51,673 nucleotides of DNA from Streptomyces spiralis (lineage in GTDB: Bacteria; Actinomycetota; Actinomycetes; Streptomycetales; Streptomycetaceae): the NCBI RefSeq assembly GCF_014654675.1, contig NZ_BNBC01000018.1:114524-166196 (forward strand), given 5' to 3'. Positions 41,301 to 48,169 of this stretch are shown one piece after another. Positions within the stretch are counted from its first letter, which is position 1, and the number at the start of each line of letters is the position of its first letter. The notes under the pieces are model-generated. The model did not search any database. It was given only the letters and a program-made list of their open reading frames with translations, and had not been told where the DNA came from. The position numbers and the translations under genes are program-made.

Positions 41301-43482
41301 ATCTCTGGCCATGGTGGAGCAGGGGCAGGAGGAAGGCGGGAGACAGGGCGTCAAGGTCGCGGAGGGCTAGCTGGGCGCCCTCTTGGGCCCAGTGGGACGC
41401 TGTGCGTGCAAGTTCCAACGCCCAGGCGACGGTTACTGGATTGGTGGGGGCAAGCCAGCACTGCCCGGTCGCTGCGTCGGAGACTAGGTCACACAGCAAC
41501 AGCCGGTCATATTCAGGCTCGTAGCGTCCCGGGACCGAGATCGAAGACAGGAGTGCCTGGTAGGCGTCCGTGTAGGCGCGGCCCTGTTCCTGGGCGGCGC
41601 CGCAGAGCAGCGCGTGTACTGACCCGTACTCCCTCAAACTCTCAAAGAAGGCCGCGCGCGTCTTCAGGAATGCCTGTACGACAGTGCTGTTGAGGGATCC
41701 TAGGCTTAGCGACTCCAAGGGGTGGTCAGGTACCAGCCTGGGCGAGCTGCCTTCGCGCGAGACGGCGAAGGCCAGCACGGAGGGTTGCTGAAGAACAGCC
41801 GCCTCCAGTGCGAGGCCGTCCAAGCCACGGCTGAGGTTCTGGCTCTCTAGGGCCTGGTTGATGCCCCCACCGCTGAAGCCTGGGGCGTCACCGCCGGCGA
41901 AATGCAGGAGCTCGGTTGCCACTGGTAGTCCGCTGTGAGCGCGGGCTGAGGTGAAGGCAAGCAAAGCGTGCGCTCCAGTCGCAGCAGTGCCCTGAGTAGC
42001 AGGAGGAGCTGGCTCGGACGGCGGTTCCGGTGGGGGGGCTCCGTCCGGGCCGTCACCTTCGTTTGGTCCGTCGTATCCCTCTCCTGGAGGTGTTGAGGAC
42101 TCCAGGTCACTCTCATCAAGAAGCGGAATGTCCTGCCGGGCTCCGGCGTACACCGCTGCAGCCATCACGCGCTCGCCCGGGTCGCTGTTGGCGACCTCGT
42201 CCCCCAACTGTGCGCTGCCCAGGATAATTCCGTCGTGCCCTACCGCAGCGACGCTGGCTGGATCAGGGGCGATAAAAGCCTCAGCGAGTGGGTCCAGCGC
42301 CAGGGACCGTTCGACGGGGAACCAAGTGCCTTCCCCTCGGAAAACCGCCAGGTCTAGGTGCTGCCCCCGGCGCAGATCCAGCCGCCCGAACTGCCACCCT
42401 GTGGTGCCAGCGTCAGGAACCTTGAGGTGTACGACGAGCTCTGCCTCGTCGACTACAGGCTTCTCGGTCTCGCGGCCGCCCCAGCGTACGCGTGCTGACG
42501 CTGCCAGGCCCTTCGGGTCGCCGGTGAAGCGAATTGCAAGAGATTCATCACCCGGGCCGATCCAGGCGGCAGCGGAGTGGCCGTTGGGGAGAAAGGAACG
42601 AACGCCGTCGAGCTGGGCAGGGATAACGAGGGCGGCTTTGGACTTGTCGGGCCGAGCGGGGAGGTCGCAGAGAGTGAATCTGTGCCAGTCAAGGCCGCCT
42701 ACGCCGAGCGCCGCGAGGACATTCTTCACCCCGGGTGTGTGCTCGCCGGCGTAGCGGACTAGTTCTGCCGCCAGGTCGCGGTCGGGGCGGGTCCATGTTC
42801 GCAGCCAATGGCGCCATTCCCGCGACTGCTTGAGCCGCGCCGCCGTCGGCTGCGGGTCGGCAAGGTAAGGGCTCAGGTCAGCCAGGGCCAGGCCTGCCTG
42901 CTCGGTACTTGACCAGTCTGCTGCGGCGAATGTGGCGAACTCATCCAGCAGCGCGCCAGCGCGCAGTGATTCCGGGATGTACTCCAGGTCAGCGGCGACT
43001 GTGGTGACGACCGAGGCTGCCGGACCGGATGCCCCCTGGGCGATACGTGCGACGAGGCGGCCCCATTGCAGCTGGGGCAGGTCGGCTGCGTCCTCGGCGG
43101 CTGTCAGGACCGTCTCGAAGGGGTGCTCGTCCAGCACCAGCAGGACGTGAGGCGCCCCGGCGCTCGCATGCGCCGCAAAGTCTGTACGTAGCGTCGCGGC
43201 ATATCCGCGCCGACCCCGGTTTGGTCCAGGCCGTTCCTCGTCGACAAGGTAGGGGATCAGCAGAGCACGACCTGCTGGGGCGGCTGCCAGCTGCCTCGGA
43301 CTGTCGCTGCCGACCGTGACTTCATGAGTGAGGCTGGCCTCCATTTGGGCAAACACGGCTGCCGGAGGGACAGAGAGGTGAGTACGTAGGTACAGCCGAC
43401 GGTGCGTCATGCTGCCTGCGGCCGCTTCAACCAGCGCTGACGCGATGGCTCCGGCGGCCATGGGCGCGCGGGTGTCGGTCAC
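38335..43482 (-). CDS. Giant protein with C-terminal FtsK/SpoIIIE DNA motor (DptH-like), defence-type operon
   Basis: 1715 residues, no membrane segments. Residues 1 to about 1330 are unlike any family I can name, with an acidic Pro-rich linker near 450-500. From about 1370 a full FtsK unit appears: the alpha/beta part (GPSVIRYRTRLLGKQ, YYLTVDVPRRERVVVPL), then Walker A GATGSGKS near 1485, Walker B VILVDEFADL near 1587, LATQRPSVQVITGDIKANLTARVA and ILGRGGAESLRDRGDLLF. It should translocate double-stranded DNA. Size and last place in a three-gene set match DptH of phosphorothioate-dependent restriction. The GTG start overlaps the upstream stop (GTGA) behind GAGGAGG. Confidence 0.8.
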   Translation of the reverse strand: MTDTRAPMAAGAIASALVEAAAGSMTHRRLYLRTHLSVPPAAVFAQMEASLTHEVTVGSDSPRQLAAAPAGRALLIPYLVDEERPGPNRGRRGYAATLRTDFAAHASAGAPHVLLVLDEHPFETVLTAAEDAADLPQLQWGRLVARIAQGASGPAASVVTTVAADLEYIPESLRAGALLDEFATFAAADWSSTEQAGLALADLSPYLADPQPTAARLKQSREWRHWLRTWTRPDRDLAAELVRYAGEHTPGVKNVLAALGVGGLDWHRFTLCDLPARPDKSKAALVIPAQLDGVRSFLPNGHSAAAWIGPGDESLAIRFTGDPKGLAASARVRWGGRETEKPVVDEAELVVHLKVPDAGTTGWQFGRLDLRRGQHLDLAVFRGEGTWFPVERSLALDPLAEAFIAPDPASVAAVGHDGIILGSAQLGDEVANSDPGERVMAAAVYAGARQDIPLLDESDLESSTPPGEGYDGPNEGDGPDGAPPPEPPSEPAPPATQGTAATGAHALLAFTSARAHSGLPVATELLHFAGGDAPGFSGGGINQALESQNLSRGLDGLALEAAVLQQPSVLAFAVSREGSSPRLVPDHPLESLSLGSLNSTVVQAFLKTRAAFFESLREYGSVHALLCGAAQEQGRAYTDAYQALLSSISVPGRYEPEYDRLLLCDLVSDAATGQCWLAPTNPVTVAWALELARTASHWAQEGAQLALRDLDALSPAFLLPLLHHGQRWWEVDPRSPRLWRRYRPLGSSLALGGGDPRTITRRLEKFLAVFDDYKDPRQRLAVALHEPGDGGSAADALRAFYAAEHRPGAEQVRPGLDVTVYAGDGRVPEQMAKLVAPDNDADVDKLVRSRISLTCAPGEQEPSFAHLSFVFRSPAQREPRSADLGERAPTAWVSGLAAAPGRTARIGANEKAFASGLFVAPGSGPLAPLLTRTLELVGGQPRGRLAPAATQVTTTVIEPGAMDAVYANSVWTTHADRLLGPEAFAPAPGHAPSIVDFDDRSSYWQSGLDSITVTERVEPYRTALTRAFAPAAELMRSALPGLLDLGNAVSGRWNMDLLSLPVNKVRERVGLLAAIAALRDLDRAFTPTKSSGDLGGVLLSLEELFRLLQASGVKRPSMRLCDDLLYLRISDNGNGRLQLHTRLIEVKFTSEGRPDLGIARGEIEATRAWLDEIYNRASFSRPFRSRDLAEFIRTGAARNASFGLPGLDPAAVEKIATAVAAGEFDLMLSFTAATDRLHGDVISLELDSPRMAHRQSLPGNGTSPMGYVRLGAPALQRLAQGEPLPQPQGWARVSFPPADEPPPAAMAEPEDDGPPPGGGRDGADGANAGGEMGTPPAFPEENFRTDGISESLAREVAAKAAELDEAAAKYELNLAPFDTAAAQVGPSVIRYRTRLLGKQTIAGVRNKALDLGREIGVAEGVLVDQEPYYLTVDVPRRERVVVPLADSLYKLQDVDDLGALPFLLGVAPSGEVRVADLARLPHLLVAGATGSGKSVLLRGLLCCLARVRSPRQLQVLIIDPKQVDFMPFEDLPHLTDRRIVTDPAESITVLTETLEREVSWRRAKLKDVGATSALEFYEMGHSVEELPQMVILVDEFADLAASLERRDRQSFMNLIQRFGQLTRAFGIYLVLATQRPSVQVITGDIKANLTARVALKVQSAVDSTTILGRGGAESLRDRGDLLFDHGGITERLQAFYATLQDVRSVTSLWSGEAGQ

Positions 43483-45161
43483 AAGTCCTCCTCGTTGCTG
43501 ATGCTGGAGTGGTGGACGTACGCACTCTCGCCTGCATCTGAGTAGCGCTTGAGCATGCCGAGGCGGGAGAGCGCCGATTGGAGCAGTTGCTCCTCCGCAG
43601 GGTCCTGCGGGGCCAGCCCGTAGCGGCGCAAGCCTTCGAGGAACCGGCTGTAGGCGAGGAGCTGGTCCTCGCAGACGAGGCGCACGAGCAGGTGCAGCAT
43701 GTCTTCATCGAGTTCGAAGAATGTGGCGGCATTGCCGTTACTGGCGATCAGACGGCCCGTCCGTACTTCCTTGGCAAGCTGATGCACAACGTCCCGCCCT
43801 TCGTGGCGCATGGTGGTCCTTCGGCTTTCTAGCAGGGCCAAGCGCAGGGCATGGAGCCCGGGCAGACCGGCGGGCACGGGGGCACCGACAGCGCTGTTAC
43901 GGCGCAGCTGGTAGCGGCGGCAAACTGCCAGCAACCGCGCCACGGCATCGAACTTGGTACGCAGGGCTGCATCCTCAGCAAGGGCGTCGTACACCCCTTC
44001 CAAGTCTGCTGGAGTGAGGGTTGGTCCCCCGGCCGCGTACACGGCGTGTCGTGCGATGTTGGCGGTGCTGATCGTCACGGGGAGGGGCAGCAGGTAGTTG
44101 CTGGTCAGATCGCGGTAGCTGGTCACACAGGGCTCGGTGAGCTTGACGGGTCGGAAGGACCCGGAGCCGGTCCGGAAGCGCATCGTGCCAGACAGATCGC
44201 ACTGGCCGGGCTCGCCGCAGCACCGGGCTGCGCAGGCGGCGCTGATCGGATCGCCAGGCTGGCCTCCGGGGAACAGGGCTACGCAGCGATCCAGCCGTAG
44301 GCTCAATACTAGGCCGGCCCGGTAGAGGCGTGTGGTCAGATGCAGCGCGAGGAGCAGGGTCAGCTGATGGATGCGGTCTCGGCGCGGCAGGTCGAGGGCG
44401 AGGACCTGGCCTAGGTCGTGCCGGAACTGATCCAGGGACGGCGCACAGAATGCCCCTCCTGCTTCATGGAGGCGCTGGAGCACTTTCTGAGAGCTGTTGA
44501 TCAAGGTCTCGGTCTGGGGTCCGGAGATTTCCGGCGCTATGTCTGCAGCGATTTCCAGCACCTTTTTGTCCAGCCTGGTCAGGTCCTGGTCGTCCGTGAA
44601 GACCTCCAGTACCTGGTCTAGGAGGTTGCGGTCGACCTCGCCTGATGGTCCGCTGAGCAGGAACGGCAGGACGGTGCCGCGGAACATCTTGTATCCGAAG
44701 GCGGTCTTGCCGCCTTGGGCCTTCTCCTGCTGGAAGGAGAGCGGCAGCTGGGCGTGCAGCGGTAGTAGATAGCGGCGTTCCAAGGTTCTACTACGGCCTC
44801 CAGCTGCGGTAGTCCAGAACTTGGAGCGCATAGCCGCGGCCAACGCCTGTCGCTGCTGCGGGGAATCGCCAGGCAGATCGCGTTCCAGAGCGTCTCGAAG
44901 GGCTCCGTCCAAGGGCTGTCGCCCATGTGCTGCCCCCGCGTCTTTGACGATTCCGAACAGCAAAGTGGGCCGGGGCTCGCCATGAGGCGTGTTCGGCCAG
45001 ACGGTGGGCGCTTCGTGTTGCAGCCATGCCTTCGGAGTCTGTGGAACATCCATGCCTGGTGCACCGGGCACGACGATGCGGCCGTCTTTCAGAGTTACAC
45101 CGTGGGCGGCTCCGGGTAGTTGGTCGGCCAGGCGTTTGAGGTCAGTGAAGCTGTCGGTCAT
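43479..45161 (-). CDS. Cys-cluster protein of the FtsK operon (DptG-like position), unknown fold
   Basis: 560 residues, no recognised enzyme motif. N-terminal VTLKDGRIVVPGAPGMDVP and LLFGIVKDAG suggest a small beta domain, while the middle is helical. A Cys-rich patch near 308-322 (CAARCCGEPGQC) could bind zinc or a cluster. The C-terminus LKRYSDAGESAYVHHS follows a helical region. ATG 45161 starts 2 nt after the upstream stop and its ribosome site lies in that gene. It is always read with the two ATPase genes here, so it is probably an adaptor or nuclease-like subunit; DptG is an analogy of position and rough size only. Confidence 0.7.
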   Translation of the reverse strand: MTDSFTDLKRLADQLPGAAHGVTLKDGRIVVPGAPGMDVPQTPKAWLQHEAPTVWPNTPHGEPRPTLLFGIVKDAGAAHGRQPLDGALRDALERDLPGDSPQQRQALAAAMRSKFWTTAAGGRSRTLERRYLLPLHAQLPLSFQQEKAQGGKTAFGYKMFRGTVLPFLLSGPSGEVDRNLLDQVLEVFTDDQDLTRLDKKVLEIAADIAPEISGPQTETLINSSQKVLQRLHEAGGAFCAPSLDQFRHDLGQVLALDLPRRDRIHQLTLLLALHLTTRLYRAGLVLSLRLDRCVALFPGGQPGDPISAACAARCCGEPGQCDLSGTMRFRTGSGSFRPVKLTEPCVTSYRDLTSNYLLPLPVTISTANIARHAVYAAGGPTLTPADLEGVYDALAEDAALRTKFDAVARLLAVCRRYQLRRNSAVGAPVPAGLPGLHALRLALLESRRTTMRHEGRDVVHQLAKEVRTGRLIASNGNAATFFELDEDMLHLLVRLVCEDQLLAYSRFLEGLRRYGLAPQDPAEEQLLQSALSRLGMLKRYSDAGESAYVHHSSISNEEDL

Positions 45162-45163
45162 CC

Positions 45164-46921
45164 TCAGGCTACCTTCTCGATCTTGAGTCGCTGCTTGCCG
45201 CGGCGCTGCTGAGAGGACACCAGAAAGGCCGTGCCGTGGGTGTCGTCTGTGATGAGCAAGGGGCGGTCGATGTCGTCGCTCGCGGCTCTGCCCACTCTCT
45301 CGGCTGCGTACCGCAGAGCATGGAAACGCTCAATGTCTACAGTGGCCGGAAGCGAGCCATCCCCAGCCAACTGCAGGAGTTGATAGAGTGGAAGGTCCAG
45401 GTCTACCGTCGACTTGCCGATCTTCAGGCGGGCCGTTAGCGGCCGCCGGCCGACGACGGCGGAACCTTCAGGATTGAGCGTTTGGGCGTACTGGTCCAGT
45501 AGCTGAACCTCGTCCTCGAGTTCGACTTGAACCAAGACGCGCGCCTCACGGCTCTCTCCCAGGCTCTCCGTCGGTAGGTAGCTCTTTCGCTCCGCCTTCC
45601 GTCCGAAGGCCTGCACCAGGCCTTCGCAGACCACTTCAATGACCCGATCCTCGGCTTCCTCCTGCGCCGCGACCGCAGCCTTGAATTCGTCCGGCACTAC
45701 GGGGCCTAGTGGTATGAGGCGGACGAGCCAGTGCGCACGCACTAGGCCGCGCGCTGCATTCGCGGCTACTCCCTGTTCCAGAGCCGAGGCAGCGGTGACG
45801 ACGGCATGCAGTACATCGCTGCCCCCGTGACCCAGCAGACGCTCAAGCATGCGCCGGTCATCCGCAGGTGAGATCCCGACAGAGGCGATGATGGCGTGCG
45901 CTTCATCGCTGGCACGATAGGAAGGATCGAGCTCCGCCAGCTCCCTAGTCACGGCACTCTGTGGATGGACGAATGCGCCGTTAGGGAGGAGGTGGGCCCA
46001 CACGGCGCCCGCATTCCGGTCGGTAGCGATGCGGGCGACAGCGTCACATGGGTCCCCTTCAGTGCTGATTCCGCCCAGCGCGAGTTCATCTACGCTGTCC
46101 CACAGTTGACGGGGAGCCACATCTCGTCCGCGGCGCATGGCTACATGTTCGATCGCTTCGTCTAGGGCCTCGCCGATTCGAGAGTCGGCAAGCAACTCGA
46201 CGTTAGTCCGGGGTGCACACCAGGCCTTGACTGTGCAGGTTTGGCAGCGGGGGGCGCCTGCCAGAACGCCATCCGGGGAATCGGGGTGCAGGGCGGAGAG
46301 CATGCTCCGCAGGAGGCGCCTCTCGCCGCCGGACGTAGGGCGCTGATCGAGGTCGACCACGAGCACAGCTGTGCTGAGTTCTGCTCTGCGGGTCGGCGTG
46401 ACGGCGCGTGTCCCGGGGACTCCGAGGACATGGAGTGCGTAGGCAACCACCTCTGCCAGAGGCTCCCGGGCGCGATCACGGAACTCCCGGTGAAGTTCCA
46501 ACAGCAAGCCAGTATTCGCAGCCATGACGGTAAGGTCACCGGCTCCTGGCACGCCATCCTCGAATCCGGCAAGAATGTCGGCCAGCCGGTCGGTCTGGCC
46601 CTCGCTGGGACTATCCGCGTGGGTGGCGTCCTCCACAACACGAGTTAGCGTGCCAGGGGGGAGCCGCCTCTGCAGCTGACGGATAAGTGCGCTCTTGCCC
46701 CCTCCTGCGCTGCCGGTCAGCAAGACGAGCCGTAGATCCACATCGTTAGCGATGCGGGTCGCTAGGTTTTCGTCGAGTTCGGTGGCAACGTACATGGCCC
46801 GCTGTCGCGACGATAGACGATCCGTGGCCACCACACTGTCCTCCCCGGAAGAGCGGAGGGCAGCCAAGTCGGCCAGGGGGCTGGGCAGCGATCGGTCAAA
46901 CGGCTCTGGAATGGAATTCAC
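45164..46921 (-). CDS. P-loop ATPase with Cys motif (DptF-like position)
   Basis: 585 residues. Walker A LLTGSAGGGKSALIRQL near 70-85, followed by an AAA-like core with TVMAANTGLLLELHREF (near 130) and STAVLVVDLDQRP as a possible Walker B. A CQTCTVKAWC cluster near 225-234 is followed by PRTNVELL and RGRDVAPRQLWDSVDELAL, an arrangement I associate with DptF/BrxC-type defence ATPases. The C-terminal third is beta/helical without a known name. GTG 46921 overlaps the regulator stop (GTGA). It likely senses or loads DNA for the FtsK-motor subunit. Confidence 0.75.
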   Translation of the reverse strand: MNSIPEPFDRSLPSPLADLAALRSSGEDSVVATDRLSSRQRAMYVATELDENLATRIANDVDLRLVLLTGSAGGGKSALIRQLQRRLPPGTLTRVVEDATHADSPSEGQTDRLADILAGFEDGVPGAGDLTVMAANTGLLLELHREFRDRAREPLAEVVAYALHVLGVPGTRAVTPTRRAELSTAVLVVDLDQRPTSGGERRLLRSMLSALHPDSPDGVLAGAPRCQTCTVKAWCAPRTNVELLADSRIGEALDEAIEHVAMRRGRDVAPRQLWDSVDELALGGISTEGDPCDAVARIATDRNAGAVWAHLLPNGAFVHPQSAVTRELAELDPSYRASDEAHAIIASVGISPADDRRMLERLLGHGGSDVLHAVVTAASALEQGVAANAARGLVRAHWLVRLIPLGPVVPDEFKAAVAAQEEAEDRVIEVVCEGLVQAFGRKAERKSYLPTESLGESREARVLVQVELEDEVQLLDQYAQTLNPEGSAVVGRRPLTARLKIGKSTVDLDLPLYQLLQLAGDGSLPATVDIERFHALRYAAERVGRAASDDIDRPLLITDDTHGTAFLVSSQQRRGKQRLKIEKVA

Positions 46922-47739
46922 GCCGTCTCCTCGTCAATAGGAATGAGCTGCAAGTGGATGCCTGGGAAGTCGGCAAGCCGGTAGGCGGCCAACCACCCGG
47001 GAATCAGTAGGGAATCGGAGATGGCCGCGACGAGTCCGCCGGTGTCCGGATCCCATGGGTCAATGCCTGAGGTGAACGCCGCCCGGACTGCCTGAGTGAA
47101 GGGCCCTGGCGGTGTCAGCAGCATGCCGGCCAACTCGCTTGCCTCGCTTTCCGCGTCGGTGCCGTAGGGCCAGGTGCAGCAGGTGCTGAGGAGTAAGTGG
47201 GCAACGCCATGGGCAGTCCGGAAGCGCCTGCCAACTACCGTCCCTTCCCGGCCTCCCGGGCCGCTGGTTGGCGTTGGCGCAGGAGCGAGCCCGGCTTGCT
47301 TCCGCGCCACGCTCCACAGCCGCTGCACGTCGACGCTCGGCTCATCAGGCATCAGAGTGCGAACTACAGCTGACCGGGCAACCTGGGCCAGGTGCAGTCG
47401 CCGCAGCGCATGCCGGGCAGCCGGAGCGTCAGAAAGGGCCCGCCCAAGTGCAGGGTCAGTTACCAAATCGCGGATGCCCGGCATGGGGAAGCCCCCCGCC
47501 TCGTATAGGGCATCTCCGCAGGCGAGTGCGGCACTCAATCGCCCGAGGCTGCCTTCGCTCAGCCTGTGCCGATAGCGCCCGTTTTCCAATCGGGACAGCA
47601 CACTTCGGTGCAAGCCTGCAGCATGCGCTAGCTGCGTACGAGACATGCCTGCTGCGCTACGTGCATCCCGCAGGGCGCGGGCGAAAGCTTCGGTGGGCCA
47701 CTCTCTGCTACTGGCCTCGGCAGGCTCCTCACCATCCAT
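46918..47739 (-). CDS. XRE regulator with degenerate ImmA/IrrE-like domain, first gene of the operon
   Basis: 273 residues. The HTH is FARALRDARSAAGMSRTQLAHAAGLHRSVLSRLENGRYRH (near 18-58). The C-terminal half holds RFRTAHGVAHLLLSTCC (near 175-190), which aligns with the HExxH helix of ImmA/IrrE metallopeptidases but reads HGVAH, lacking the catalytic Glu, followed by ESEASELAGMLLTPP like the downstream metal-ligand helix. It may thus sense rather than cut. ImmA/IrrE proteins regulate mobile elements and damage responses. The stop overlaps the ATPase start, so regulator and effector genes form one transcript, with a 26-bp palindrome just upstream. Confidence 0.85.
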   Translation of the reverse strand: MDGEEPAEASSREWPTEAFARALRDARSAAGMSRTQLAHAAGLHRSVLSRLENGRYRHRLSEGSLGRLSAALACGDALYEAGGFPMPGIRDLVTDPALGRALSDAPAARHALRRLHLAQVARSAVVRTLMPDEPSVDVQRLWSVARKQAGLAPAPTPTSGPGGREGTVVGRRFRTAHGVAHLLLSTCCTWPYGTDAESEASELAGMLLTPPGPFTQAVRAAFTSGIDPWDPDTGGLVAAISDSLLIPGWLAAYRLADFPGIHLQLIPIDEETA

Positions 47740-47783
47740 GACTCAACGGTGGCAGACACAGTTCCTGAACCTCAAACCCCGGG

Positions 47784-47809
47784 CTGTGTCTTGTGCGCAC
47801 AGGACACAG
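47784..47809. promoter_or_regulatory. 26-bp palindromic operator upstream of the defence-like operon
   Basis: The arms CTGTGTC (47784-47790) and GACACAG (47803-47809) are perfect, and the inner TGTGCGCACA is also self-complementary; only one pair of 13 is mismatched (T/G). It lies 45 bp before the regulator start. A further GACACAG half-site-like ACACAG occurs between it and the gene. A likely autoregulatory site of the XRE protein. Confidence 0.75.
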
Positions 47810-48169
47810 TCGAGAGCACATGGAACTGAGGCGACCGCTCAAGTCGCCGCCTGCGGTGTCGTCTTCCTCGCCCCAACGGCGCTCACCTTGGGCTCAGAAG
47901 AGGACATAAAGATCACCACTCGTCCGCACAGTTGAGCGCAAGGAAGGGAGAAATCCTTGGTGCTGCGGCGGAGGAGCGGGTCGCAACACGTCTTCTTGCC
48001 CTGGGTCTTGTCGGAGATCTTGGGGAGCTGGGTTTGCGCGGGTCAGGGACGGCGGGCCCGCACGCTTGGTGGTCATCGTCGGTCGTCGTTGGCCACTGTT
48101 GAGCGGCCTCGGATGGCCCAGAGACGGCCCAGAACGCGGCTCCACCCGGGCCGCGTAGGCCGCCCGTTC
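47810..48169. other. Intergenic region between operon promoter and Mrr gene
   Basis: About 360 bp without a convincing gene. It holds one copy of a 16-mer, GGCCCAGAGACGGCCC (48115-48130), repeated at 50990-51005. The plus frame around it resembles a decayed C-terminal tail (WPRDGPERG), matching WPRDGP-like text in the second copy. Confidence 0.35.
48115..48130 (+). repeat. GGCCCAGAGACGGCCC, copy 1
   Basis: Exact 16-bp match to 50990-51005, in direct orientation, with similar flanks (GGATGGCCC vs GGACGGCCC). The two copies bracket the Mrr-like gene and a small unknown gene. They could be integrase arm sites or ends of a small cassette (inference). Confidence 0.6.
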
